Shown: positions 20,418 to 30,676 of the stretch, one piece after another
Layout of the letters: every line of letters starts with the position of its first letter
Position numbering within the stretch: the first letter of the stretch is position 1
Source of the DNA: Epithemia pelagica
Lineage: Eukaryota; Bacillariophyta; Bacillariophyceae; Surirellales; Surirellaceae
Direction: 5' to 3'
DNA: 64,000 bases
Assembly (NCBI GenBank): GCA_946965045.2
Contig: OX337237.1
Coordinates: forward strand, 2,604,001 to 2,668,000
The notes under the pieces: generated by a model
Told to the model about the DNA's origin: nothing
Databases searched by the model: none
The model's input: only the letters and a program-made list of their open reading frames with translations
Made by a program: the position numbers and the translations under genes

Positions 20418-21765
20418 CTCGACAATATAGTTTGCGAATAAGGCTGGGAATCCTTGGCCCTTTTCCCTGGGCAATGCAACTAGCTACTCTAGACAAGCGT
20501 GTGTGTTGTTGCTTGCGTTTCTCCTTGGGTTTGCTGGCTTGTTTGTGGAGATAAAAAGTTCACGTTGTGTCTCCAACACCAATAGGATTGTATTCCTCTT
20601 CAATCTTCTTTCAAGAGGAGAAGAGGGGGATATGTGATATGTTGGGGTTGTTGGAATGTGGAATTGGAAATATTGGAACTTCCCCGAAGAACGACGGCGT
20701 GGATGATGATGCGCTGTCTCTGTGCCCAGCGAGTTCTTGTCGGTCGCTCCAAAAAGGTGTGCCGATTTGCCTCGTACACAACAACCCATACAAACGGCAT
20801 CGGGCAGTACTACAAGCTGAGTTCAGGGAGTATGTTCCTGTCGTAGACCCCTGTACAATTAGTACCAGAAGAACAATCCTCGAAAGCGTTTGTGACCGAC
20901 TCGCGACTTCCCAGTGGCTTAAATTAATATTTTGTTACCCAGAGTGTAGTGTGTGATTTCTTCCGAACGCTAGAATTTCGTTAAAATTACAAAAAACGGT
21001 TGACTGTTGACCATGGTGGAGGGCCATCCCAACCGTTCGAGATGTTGCCGAGCTGCACCCAGCTCCCTTGGGGTGTCGTTGGACCACCACCAATGGGGCA
21101 ACATCTCGAACGGTTGGCATCATCCGCAATGACACGATCATCGGACGCACCCCACGCACGATAGTCTCGTACAAAAGACGAAGTTTTTCTCTGGGGGAAC
21201 GAGCTTGTCGAGAGTCGAGATGTTTCGGAAGCACACTTTTCACAAGAGAGGCATAATAAGAAGGATAAGAAGGGCTATATTAAGTGGATGGCTGGCGCGA
21301 AATACGTAGATTTCCTACTGGAGCGCTACGACAGGAACATTCTGTCTGAACTCAGCTTGTAAGGTTACCTACTACTACTGCCCCAACGAGAACTCGGGGA
21401 GGTGGAACAGAATCTACTATTGTATACGGAGGCACGACTGGAAAGCGGCGCGTCACGCGTCCGAGTACGCAAGGCCGACCGAAGGCGTCACACCGATTGG
21501 TCGCGGATTTTTTGGGTCGCGCAAGATGATTGGGTCGCGGAAAAGTCTGACAGTCGACTCCCTCCCTCCGCCGAGATCTCCCCAAACTCGTATTCGCTCT
21601 GTTCTATGGAAGACGCCCCAAGATTTGCAACGACACTTTCTACCTCTAGAGTCTGTCTTGAGAGAGAGAGAAGAGAGAAGAGAGAGTTTGTCCGCGATCC
21701 ACATCTACTACACACAAGAGAGAAGAGAGACAAGAAGAAGAAGAAGCGCTGCTGGGGGTAGATCC
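20418..21765. other. Intergenic region with a perfect 21-bp inverted repeat
   Basis: Lies between the divergent START and propeller genes. Apart from the inverted repeat at 21029-21117 and a purine-rich GAGAGA tract near 21660-21740 just upstream of the next ATG, nothing is recognised. Confidence 0.45.
21029..21117. repeat. Inverted repeat (hairpin), 21-bp perfect arms
   Basis: The left arm 21029-21049 (CCAACCGTTCGAGATGTTGC plus one base) is the exact reverse complement of 21097-21117, with a 47-base loop. Partial matches extend outward. No transposase or TSD was found. Confidence 0.9.
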
Positions 21766-24006
21766 ATGCCACTATTCCTTCCAAGTCGTAGTAGTATTGG
21801 GTCTCCTGTTGTTGTTTGTTCCGTTCGCATTCCTCTGGTTGTTCTGGTTGCTGTTGTCATTCTATTATTTGGGAGGTGGAACAACGTCTTGTGTTGGACG
21901 ACCGAGCCATCCTTCACCATCACCTCGACCCGAATTGCCGTCACAGCCTTTTCATTGCCCCGTCGTTGTCGTCCACACCACCACCACCACCACCACCCAG
22001 TGACGAGTTGGTTCTCCTCCAAACAACACCAAGTGTCGTCGTCGTCATCTCCTCTCGGGTTGTCGCTGTGCCACCGAAACCATTGGGTCTGGACCACCAC
22101 CACCACTCCCTCGACACCAAACCAAACAAGACGACGACCAAGAAGAAGCATGGGTCCCTTGTGGTCGTCTCCCACCGAAACAACGGTCAAGACGGCACAG
22201 CACCACAAGAACAAACAACAACAACAACAAAAGACAAAGAAACGGTCCGAGGCACACGACCGAGAATGGAAGCAACGGGTCGAGACATTTTGTCAAGGCG
22301 TCTTGGATCCCGGTTATGTCCAATATCCCATTCAACCGACGACTATGGAAGCCGCTCGCGACTACAATCCCACACGGCCCCTGCCGCACTCGTGTGTGTC
22401 GGCGGCGGCGGCCCCGGCAACACTGGACCACGAACAACAACAACAACAACAAGACGAGAACCAGGAGGATGATTCCAGGCTGGACGATATGCCCCAAACG
22501 TTATTGCCGGGCACGCACAAACATTTGGGCGGTGCCTACGATCCCACGGATGGATGCATTTATGGCGTTCCCGCCAATGCCGCCAACATTTTGGTCTTGT
22601 ATCCTCGTCTCAAACAAGCACAACCATAGGGCAACAACAACGACGACGACCATTCTGTCCCATTTCGGCATCGGCCCACACTGCTCCAACATGTGCATTC
22701 GTACGATCCGACCCAACTCGACTATGGCATGACCTCCATTCCCTTGCCCGAGTCCATTGCCAATCGACGCTTCAAGTGGTTGCGAGGCATTGTCGTGCAT
22801 GGATACTTGTATGCCATTCCCGCCTGGGCCTCGGCCATTTTGTGTGTCGACCTGGACGCCTATTGGGGACGACGACCCCGAACCAAAGGACCACAACGAC
22901 CACCCAACCAGCCGGCCGGCCCATCCAACAGCAGCAGCAGCAATGACACGAATGTCGTCACCTTGATTCCCTTACCCGACGGCTATCCCACCGATCAACA
23001 ATGGCAATGGCATGGTGCCGGATTGAATCAAGACAAGACGGCCATTTATTGCATTCCCTCCAATGCCGAGTCGGTGCTCAAGGTGGATTTGACCACCCAT
23101 AGGTCCAGTTTGATTCCCATTGACGTCAATGCGGAGCGTTATCCGAATTATCGTCCCACTCTCAGCAACAAGTGGTATGGGGGTATTTTGGGATGGGACA
23201 ATTGTGTCTATGGCGTCCCCTATCGATCCTGTGCCGTCTTGTGCATTGATTGTACGACCGATACAGCCACGTTAATTGGACCCGATTTTGGCGTAGCCGG
23301 CTACAATTGGCATGGCGGCATTTTAGTCCAAGGCAAAATTTATGCCCATCCCTCCCATGCCGAACGAACCGTCCTGGTCATTGATACGACGACAAGGACT
23401 CCTCCAAACAAGGACAACAATGCCACTTGTTGTTTCGAATTGCCGATTGATGCCAAGGATACGACGGACAATGGCAACTCCCACAACCACGATACCCAAA
23501 CCACGACGACGACGACAACCACCACTCAAGAGACACCACCCACAACACTAGCCTCCCGCTACAAATGGTTGGGTGGCAGTATTGGGGCAGACGGCAACAT
23601 TTATTGTCCAGCCTGCGATACCACGGCCGTCTTGCAAATTAATGTCACGACGGATACCTGTACCACCTTTGGATTTACGGGAACGGACAAGAACAAGTGG
23701 CAAGGCGGTGTCTTGGCCAAGGATGGATGCATTTATTGCATTCCGGCATCGGGACGACATGTTCTCCGGATTGGTACCGTCGGATCGTCCAACCAGAATT
23801 CCACACCACCGTTGCAATTGTGGGGACACTTGCCGGCGCACAAGGACAAGTGGCAGGGGGGACATGTCGGTGTGGATGGCAAATTGTACTTTATTCCGGA
23901 AAATGGGTATCGCGTCTTGAGGGTCACGACACCGCTGGAACCACCTCCACAATTGATCCACCACAAGGAATTGCCCACGGACGATGTCGTGTTGGAATAC
24001 CTCTAA
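21766..24006 (+). CDS. Signal-anchored protein with about eight WxGG-IYxIP repeats (propeller-like), one in-frame TAG
   Basis: I know no function for this protein. The start is the ATG at 21766, followed by a hydrophobic signal (RIPLVVLVAVVILLFGRW) and a long low-complexity linker. From about 22500 there are eight units of a repeat with consensus KW-x-GG-x4-DG-x-IY-x-IP-x6-VL-x-ID: KHLGGAYDPTDGCIYGVP, FKWLRGIVVHGYLYAIP, WQWHGAGLNQDKTAIYCIP, NKWYGGILGWDNCVYGVP, YNWHGGILVQGKIYAHP, YKWLGGSIGADGNIYCP, NKWQGGVLAKDGCIYCIP and DKWQGGHVGVDGKLYFIP. This suggests a beta-propeller. A TAG at 22627-22629 splits an otherwise single open frame between units 1 and 2. The entry is given as one gene because frame and repeat phase continue across the TAG. 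A nonsense allele or a base error is likelier than an intron, since the nearest GT...AG would be only about 31-36 nt. Confidence 0.65.
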
Positions 24007-24477
24007 CAAAAAGGAATGGAATGGAATGAATGAATGAATATTTGGGGATTGGAACCACCCAGCAAACCATGATTGTAACACCACCGCCTCCACAGTGTCA
24101 CCACACACGAAACCACCAGACAGTCCAGCCTTTTTTCCCTGGTCTCTTGTCCCACGTTTGGTTTCCTGGTAGGGACAAGCGGGGGACGATGGGAGAGACC
24201 TCATGGTGTTGTGGCGACAAGGACTACCTACCTACATGACGAACTCCATCATCACAGACGAGTCTACCCAACTGTCATGACGGGTGTGCTGGTTGTCCCT
24301 GTACTCCTACAACTAATTTGGTTTTCTTCCTGTGTTCTAGATGCAATGTGCTATAGTATTATAACGTTTTTTCAACATGTCTTGTTCGGTCCAGTATCGT
24401 GTTTGTGGTTGTGGTTTGTTATCCATTTTTTTGTGGTTGAGGTTGGCTTTTGGTCTACGTAGGTCTTCCCGTTCGAG
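24007..24477. other. Convergent intergenic region
   Basis: Between the 3' ends of the propeller gene (+) and HCF136 (-). No gene, and no terminator signal that could be supported. Confidence 0.4.
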
Positions 24478-25737
24478 TTACCCGGTATAACGCAACAACA
24501 TACCGTTGCTTCCCAGAGCCCATCCGGCATTGCCAAATTGGGGAAAGAACTTGACGGAATACAAGTTTCCAGCAAAGGCATTGGCACTCTTGTCAAAGTT
24601 GAATTTCTTACCCCCATCGGTACTGACATACATGGTATTGGATCCACCCACGGCCCAGACTTCATTGTTGTTGCGCCAGGCGACATCGGTAATGCCGTAT
24701 CCACCCGTTTTAATGTCGGCTTCAAAAAAGTCAAAGGTATCTCGGGTCAAATCGGGTTCGTTGGGACTGACCAGCAACTTGCCGCCATTCAAGGTCATCC
24801 ACAAGCCCTTTTTAATGTCGCCTTCGACAAAGCCCATGTTTTGAATCCGACGAGGCGTTCCTCGATTGTGGGGAATCCAAAATTCTTGACCGGGTTCCCA
24901 CGTCAAAAAAAAGTTGCCTCGACTGGATACGGCCAAGTACCCGCCATAATCGTCGCGGACCTGATTGATAATGGAACCGGTAAAGTACGAGGCGCCACTC
25001 ACGCCACTGGAAGAAATCCGATTGAGTGTCGCATCAATGGTTTCCCGGACTTGAGCCTTCCAATTGCGACCGGCATTTTCCGTTTCGTAAATGGCACCGG
25101 TCGATGTGATCATTTCCGCCTTGTTGGGGCCCAAGGCGACAATCGACGTGGGTTCGCCGGGCAATTTGGGCGAGAGGGGAATGCGTTCCCAGGTTTTGCC
25201 CGAATCCTTGGTATGCAAGAGCAACGTGGGTTTGCCCAAGACCCAGCCTTCGCCATCCTTGAAACTCAACACTTGAAATCGATACGTGACTTCTTCTTCG
25301 GCATCCAAATTGGAAAAGGATCGAGGTTCCCACGTTTTGCCCCCATCGTTGGTTTCGGCAAAGGCACCACGGGCACCCACCAAATAGCCATGCGTTTCCG
25401 AATCAAAATCAACATCGTACAAGGTATCTTCAAAGGGCAAATCGACCTTGGTCCACAGTTGCGTCGCCGCGGCCTGAGCGGGTGCCACCAAGGAAGTGGC
25501 AGTCGTGGTGGTCGCCACGGCGGCGGCCACAGCCGTGGCCGAAGCTTGTCCCAAAAAGGAACGACGGTCCTTGGTTGTAGGAGCTTCGTCGATGTCTGGT
25601 TGTTCGTCCACAAGGGGACTCATGGAACGAACGGCCGAACACGAACGACGGCTCGATGGCAGATTTCCCACTCCAAAAGCATTTGTAGTGGACAAGACTG
25701 TCCATCCAGAAACGAGAGAAAGCGCCAGTCTCATCAT
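24478..25737 (-). CDS. HCF136: Photosystem II stability/assembly factor HCF136 (Ycf48)
   Basis: A thylakoid-lumen seven-bladed propeller that binds newly made D1/D2 and is needed for early PSII reaction-centre assembly. I start it at 25737 (MMRLALSLVSGWTVL) because this gives a signal peptide ending TNA|FGVG, the diatom plastid-import motif with F at +1. An upstream in-frame start at 25794 would bury the signal. A second leader follows: a twin-arginine motif in KDRRSFLGQ, a hydrophobic run and the AQA cleavage site, as expected for Tat export to the lumen. The mature part has Ycf48 blades with Asp-box-like repeats (ETNDGGKTWEP, HTKDSGKTWERIPLS, ETENAGRNWKAQ, STDGGKKFNF) and the C-terminal GNAGWALGSNGMLLRYTG. 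419 residues, a normal length for the family with the leader. Confidence 0.95.
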   Translation of the reverse strand: MMRLALSLVSGWTVLSTTNAFGVGNLPSSRRSCSAVRSMSPLVDEQPDIDEAPTTKDRRSFLGQASATAVAAAVATTTTATSLVAPAQAAATQLWTKVDLPFEDTLYDVDFDSETHGYLVGARGAFAETNDGGKTWEPRSFSNLDAEEEVTYRFQVLSFKDGEGWVLGKPTLLLHTKDSGKTWERIPLSPKLPGEPTSIVALGPNKAEMITSTGAIYETENAGRNWKAQVRETIDATLNRISSSGVSGASYFTGSIINQVRDDYGGYLAVSSRGNFFLTWEPGQEFWIPHNRGTPRRIQNMGFVEGDIKKGLWMTLNGGKLLVSPNEPDLTRDTFDFFEADIKTGGYGITDVAWRNNNEVWAVGGSNTMYVSTDGGKKFNFDKSANAFAGNLYSVKFFPQFGNAGWALGSNGMLLRYTG

Positions 25738-26222
25738 TCTTATTATTCCAGTCAATGTCTCGATCCAAGAGCAAAAGTCTCTTGTTGTGGACAAGTAGTT
25801 ATGCTTCTATTACAAGAGGAACAAACGACCTCAGGAATGACGGCACGGCTTGATGTCAGGAGCGGAATGAATCAGAATGTCGTGTTGTCGTGTTTTGCGG
25901 TCCGATGAGAAAGTTGATGCAATCTGCAATCTGTGACACCCCAAGATCTGTGGTACATAATAGTTCTATATTCCTACTGAAAAGTTCACAGTGGACCACT
26001 GACGTACCACTCGTAAGATCAGAGTTTGGTCTTGGTCCCACAGTAGCTAGAGGAGAGAGGTAAACATAGCTAACATAGCAAGTACGGATAAAAAAAAGCC
26101 AAGCTTTTTTCGTTTTTTCTTTTGCGTCGCGAACCGAAAAATTCTAAATTATCCATCGCATCCATCATCCATCCATTCATCTTCTATTTGGTCTGGGTCT
26201 TCTCAACGACCGACAGTCTACC
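25738..26222. promoter_or_regulatory. Divergent intergenic region between HCF136 and the WD40 gene
   Basis: About 485 bp. Contains an A/T-rich stretch near 26085-26150, but no element I can name. Confidence 0.35.
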
Positions 26223-27938
26223 ATGATGGCCACACCCATGGAGAATGGGTGGTCGAACCATCCACAACCACAACAACAACAACCACAAGTACCACCAGTT
26301 CCACCCCAATGTTCGAACAAGCCCTTGTCGCCGTTTCGGACCGTCATTACGTCCTTTACGCCTCGTCGTCGACCCATTGTCCCTCCCCAACAACGCCCCT
26401 GGACGGGAGCTGACAATTTGCAACAATCGCAATTGTTATCGTCCTTGTCCGACCAGGATGATTGGTATGAACAAGGCGATTGGGTGCTGTGTTTGACCAC
26501 GAATGGTCCCGCATCGACCACAACTACGACGGCTTCCTCGGTGGCGTGTGCCTTGAGCAATGGACATGTTCAAGTGTACGATGCGGCACGATTGCAGTTG
26601 ATGCACTCGTTTGAACATGTCCCGAGCAATTCGACGACAAGAACGACGACAACCAGCAGCATCAGCAGCAACCGCAGTCGTTGCATTACCGATCTTCACT
26701 TTTCGTCGTCGGATCCCCAGTGTCTCGTGTCGAGTGCTTCGAATGGGACGCTTCAACTCTACGATCTACGACAAGCACAGCACAACAACACCAACAACAC
26801 CAACAATTGTGCATTGCACGTGCAACTACCGTCGGCCGCACTCAGTGTCTCGCTGGGCTATGAACACGGTCATTTGGCCGCCGTCGGAAGTACGCAAGGA
26901 CGCATTCAGTTTGTCGATTGGCGCCACGCATCCTCCTCCTCCTCCACGCAAACCAGCGCCGTGGTCGGTTCCTATGTCAATTGTCACCAGGACGATGTGA
27001 CTCATGTTCAATTTGTCTCGTCCTACAGTCCTTACTTGTTGTCTGCCTCGGAAGATGGCTTGGTGTGTTGGTTGGATACGACACAACCCACCGAAGAAGC
27101 CGCCGTGCAAGCCATTGTCAATGCCAATTGCCCCATTCGTCGGGTCGGTCTGTGTGGCGACCACACCAACACCAACAACTCTACCATTTATTGCCTGACG
27201 GGCAATGAAACGGTCCGTCTCTTTGCATTGCCATCGGCGCACAGTCTGGCACCGCCCTTGACCCGGGCCGATTTGACCCAGGCCTGGTCCTCATCGTCGT
27301 GGTCACACGAATGGCACGAATTTGACTATCTCGTCCAAACTGCTCATTGGGATTTCATGCACCAGGAATTGCTCGTCGTGGCCGGTGGACGACGACAAGG
27401 ACAATCACAAGCACAACAACATTCAAGTGGCGATGGTGCCTTGTTTCGCATCAGGCCACCGTCCTTGGGGAGGCCGGAAGACGATGGATACGACACGACC
27501 ATGCAACAGTCGTCGTCGTCGTTGGATCCTAACGAGCCATTCATCGAACGGCAGCAGAAGCCCCTCTTACAACCGTTGGAATCCTTGGTGGGTGGACACC
27601 AGGGTGTCCTCCGGGCCTGGTCACCCGTAACGACCGATGGTACCACACTGGTGACGGCGGGAGAAGATGCCCGATTGTGTGAATGGCGGCGGCCCCCCGT
27701 CGGTGTGGGGGAAACCACCCTGGACGACGACATCATGGCCACAACGACCACCCTGACCACAACCACAATGACAAGGACGCCGCCGTCTCTGGTGGGTACC
27801 AAACGACCCCCCTGTTCCCCCTCATCGTCGTCCTCATCGTCATCCCCGTCGGCCCTGTGCGTTCCCCCGGGAAGTGGTGGTGGGGGACCCTTACGACGAC
27901 GACAACGACCCAAAACGTCCTTGTCGTCGCCGTATTGA
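26223..27938 (+). CDS. WD40-repeat protein, WDR89-like
   Basis: 571 residues from ACCATGATGG at 26223. After a Gln/Pro-rich head come WD-type blades: VACALSNGHVQVYDAARLQL, ITDLHFSSSDPQCLVSSASN followed by GTLQLYDLR, SLGYEHGHLAAVGSTQGRIQ, DDVTHVQFVSSYSPYLLSAS followed by EDGLVCWLDTTQ, TIYCLTGNETVRLFALP, HWDFMHQELLVVAGG and finally GHQGVLRAWSPVTTDGTTLV with AGEDARLCEWRR. The order, including the Q-T-A-H-W-D segment and a final VTAGED-x-LC-W blade, resembles WDR89-type proteins; this is based on motif pattern only. The last 100 residues are low complexity and basic. The function of WDR89 itself is poorly known. No introns are needed. Confidence 0.75.
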   Translation: MMATPMENGWSNHPQPQQQQPQVPPVPPQCSNKPLSPFRTVITSFTPRRRPIVPPQQRPWTGADNLQQSQLLSSLSDQDDWYEQGDWVLCLTTNGPASTTTTTASSVACALSNGHVQVYDAARLQLMHSFEHVPSNSTTRTTTTSSISSNRSRCITDLHFSSSDPQCLVSSASNGTLQLYDLRQAQHNNTNNTNNCALHVQLPSAALSVSLGYEHGHLAAVGSTQGRIQFVDWRHASSSSSTQTSAVVGSYVNCHQDDVTHVQFVSSYSPYLLSASEDGLVCWLDTTQPTEEAAVQAIVNANCPIRRVGLCGDHTNTNNSTIYCLTGNETVRLFALPSAHSLAPPLTRADLTQAWSSSSWSHEWHEFDYLVQTAHWDFMHQELLVVAGGRRQGQSQAQQHSSGDGALFRIRPPSLGRPEDDGYDTTMQQSSSSLDPNEPFIERQQKPLLQPLESLVGGHQGVLRAWSPVTTDGTTLVTAGEDARLCEWRRPPVGVGETTLDDDIMATTTTLTTTTMTRTPPSLVGTKRPPCSPSSSSSSSSPSALCVPPGSGGGGPLRRRQRPKTSLSSPY

Positions 27939-28622
27939 CCAACCACACAAACAAACTCGAGTGGGGCTGGGTCTGCAACGACCCGATTCACGCGAATACG
28001 ATGGGCAACGACTGGACCAATGATTTCGGCAGCGCACAGTTCTGTTTGTGGTTCCCAACACTGTCAACCACAGGTCTCCCCCGACCGACCAATGGCGTTT
28101 CTTCTGGCGCACGCAACCTTTGACTCTGGTGTCGACCAAGTCATGTGTGTGTGTGTGCCGCGTCTCGTTTTCGGTAGCCTCACACGGCCCATGGCGCGGC
28201 AGAGCCAACGGAATGCGTTATCAGCGCCATTCTCATCTCCCGGTGGATAATGCGAGAGTCATGACAGACTTTTTGGCTTTGTATTTCAAACTCATGAAAG
28301 GCACTCCTACCAACAAGGCTTGATCGTTTTATGGTGTTTCTTTGAAACGACACAAGTCTTTTGGTCACTCACAAATCCACACGCTTGGGCGGTGGAGAGA
28401 TAAAAGTAGTTTGCGTTGACATGTAGAGCTGGTGGGTGCCCCTCTGGCACATGATGACCAACATTGGATGGCGTAAAGGAACGGGGAACGTGGAACTGAA
28501 CGAGGCCTAAGAAGGAACCAAACTGCAGTTTGTACAATAGTCGGTATTTCTAATAGGATTTGTGGTAGCATACCAAATCTTTCTTGTTCGGGCCATCTAT
28601 TATATGTTGTCTTCTTGCTTCT
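27939..28622. other. Convergent intergenic region
   Basis: Between the 3' ends of the WD40 gene (+) and the TAZ gene (-). Open frames here lack support. Confidence 0.4.
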
Positions 28623-30524
28623 CTAGAGTCCCTCGGGAAAGGCCAAAAAGGTTTGGGGCGAGGTGGGAGCCTGGTTGTTGCTTCCCCTTGTCAAGGACGG
28701 TCGTCGTCGGGGAGACAGAGGAGGCAATCCCAAAGCTCCGGGTGGTGATCGAGGCCAAGAATGACTTCCACACGAGGAGGATGGGGACCAGGGTGGTGAC
28801 GAAAAGCTCTCATATGGCTTTTGCTGCTGCTGTCGAGTGGGAGAGAGTGGTGCTTCGCCACCAGCGGATGGTGACATGGTCAAACCATTCAATTTGCCTT
28901 GGCGTTGCCGTCGTTGATTCTTCTTTTTGGTGGGGGAGCCAAGAATACTGTTGGTGTTGTTGCTGGTGGTCAACCCTCGTTTGGTGGGTGACTTGGTCTC
29001 CACGACCATCATGGCACTAGTCTTGTTGGGTTTGGTGGGTGATGGACGACACGAAATTGCCACCACATGATTCCTTGTCTTTACGGGGGACGTGGTACAG
29101 GCCATGACTTGATTCGAGGAGGAAGCATTCGATGCCGATGTAAAGGAAGAAATGGGAGAAATCACCGGCGTGGGAGGACTTTCGGATCGAACGGGACTCT
29201 TCAATGGTGACACAGGAACAAGGGCTGTCGTAGGATAGACCTTGGTGGTTGGAGTGGATACTGGTTCGGCAAGAATCAAGGAAGTTCGTTTGGGAGATAG
29301 TGGAACAATACTTGTAGTATCGTGTACCGATTTGGGAGTTTGGGGGAATGTGATTTGTTGGAGTGGCTGTTCGGGTCCCAGTTTCTTGACGACGACGACT
29401 TGTTGTTGTTGTCGAGATTGCCATCGTACTTGCAGACGCGTTTCGGCGGGAATAATATGACACAAGCGACATGTGGGATTGTCGCATTGGACAAAATGAT
29501 TCCAAATGGATCGTGATTTGTGGCATCCCGGAACCAAACATTGATCCGTCTGACAGGTTCGAACATGGCTATACAATCGTCTCCGGGCCGCACAATGGGA
29601 CGGTTTGGCACAAAGGCACTGTGAGGAGGAATTGTGAAAACATAGGGCGGCATCGATCAAGGCTTGCAACTTTCGTTGGTCGGCATCCAAATTGCGAGTG
29701 GTTGCATCGTCTCTCTCCTTCTGTTTCCAACTGCTGTTACTCGCTATCGTTCGATCTTGCAATGTATTTGAGTCGGTAGCTACGGAGACTATCGAAGTAG
29801 TATCCTTTTCATGTTCCATAGCGTTTCTCATCATCATGGGCACTGGTTTGGCAGTGGTTGTCGAGGGTGTCGTAGAAGGAGGAAGAGTACTGACAGTCTG
29901 TGGTTTCAAAATGGTTTCGGTTTCCATGGAGGGGCACAGACTTTGTGTTGTCGGTGCTCCTATCGATGCTTGTGTTTCGGTAGAACTCGTCGTCGTGGCT
30001 CGAACATGTTTGAGTGGCACGAGTGGCTTGTGTGGACGATCCTGTGTAGAGTGTTGTTGTTGTTGTTGCTTCAACGAAGAAAGGATTCTTGGAGGTTCTT
30101 CCATAGAGTCGACAGTGTTGGTAATTCGTAAATGATTTGTGGTTGACTGTTCTTGTTGAATGTTTCGTGGGAGTAATGGATTGGGAGTCCCATCAAAGGA
30201 ATAGGTTTCCGTCATGGTGAGTTTTGATATTTCGTCGTCGTGGGAAGTACTTGTGGTAATATGGGAAACTGGAAACCGTACAGTAGATCGTTCTTGTCGT
30301 TCTTGTTCTTCTTGTTGCTTTGCAAACTTTTGGGGTGGTGTCGTTTGATGAGTTGGGGTGGTGGTTGTGGGTGAGCCAGATGTTGCGGCTGCGGCAAATC
30401 GATCCAAGGCCAACACAAGGGCATTCTCCTTGTAGAATTGCGATCCACAACCCATGGACCGTTCTTCCTGTGGTTCTAAAAACAACAATCGATCCATGGA
30501 CAACATATGGAAACAGGCATTCAT
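28623..30524 (-). CDS. TAZ-type zinc-finger protein
   Basis: 633 residues from the ATG at 30524. Around residues 275-360 is a TAZ (CBP/p300-type) zinc-binding domain: RKLQALIDAALCFHN, QCLCAKPSHCAARRRLYSHV, TCQTDQCLVPGCHKSRSIWN and HFVQCDNPTCRLCHIIPAE, giving the repeated H-x-x-x-C...C-x-x-x-x-C pattern of that family. The flanks are disordered. The C-terminal half is rich in SP/TP pairs (VPLSPKRTS, VPVSPLKSPVRSE, KSPTKRGL, GSPTKKKNQ, PPLSPRRRPS), suggesting many proline-directed phosphorylation sites and a nuclear role. TAZ domains bind transcription-factor activation segments. No HAT, KIX or bromodomain is encoded here, unlike full CBP/p300. Confidence 0.8.
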   Translation of the reverse strand: MNACFHMLSMDRLLFLEPQEERSMGCGSQFYKENALVLALDRFAAAATSGSPTTTTPTHQTTPPQKFAKQQEEQERQERSTVRFPVSHITTSTSHDDEISKLTMTETYSFDGTPNPLLPRNIQQEQSTTNHLRITNTVDSMEEPPRILSSLKQQQQQHSTQDRPHKPLVPLKHVRATTTSSTETQASIGAPTTQSLCPSMETETILKPQTVSTLPPSTTPSTTTAKPVPMMMRNAMEHEKDTTSIVSVATDSNTLQDRTIASNSSWKQKERDDATTRNLDADQRKLQALIDAALCFHNSSSQCLCAKPSHCAARRRLYSHVRTCQTDQCLVPGCHKSRSIWNHFVQCDNPTCRLCHIIPAETRLQVRWQSRQQQQVVVVKKLGPEQPLQQITFPQTPKSVHDTTSIVPLSPKRTSLILAEPVSTPTTKVYPTTALVPVSPLKSPVRSESPPTPVISPISSFTSASNASSSNQVMACTTSPVKTRNHVVAISCRPSPTKPNKTSAMMVVETKSPTKRGLTTSNNTNSILGSPTKKKNQRRQRQGKLNGLTMSPSAGGEAPLSPTRQQQQKPYESFSSPPWSPSSSCGSHSWPRSPPGALGLPPLSPRRRPSLTRGSNNQAPTSPQTFLAFPEGL

Positions 30525-30615
30525 GATTGGTGGTTGTTGCAGGGGAGGAGGAGTTGGTTCCGGGTATGGTCGTTGTTGTGCTACAACGAACGTTGTATCA
30601 ATTTGTCAACAGCTG

Positions 30616-30676
30616 TTGGTTGGTTGGTTGGTTGGTTGGTTGGTTGGTTGGTTGGTTGGTTGGTTGGTTGGTTGGT
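30616..30676 (+). repeat. (TTGG)n tetranucleotide microsatellite
   Basis: About fifteen uninterrupted GGTT/TTGG units, roughly 100 bp upstream of the TAZ gene start. Confidence 0.95.

Noticed and set aside
22590-22629. Intron removing the TAG in the propeller gene
   Set aside because: The available GT...AG pairs give only 31-36 nt, below normal intron size.
24538-25908. 456-codon plus-strand frame
   Set aside because: Antisense of HCF136, whose protein is unmistakable.
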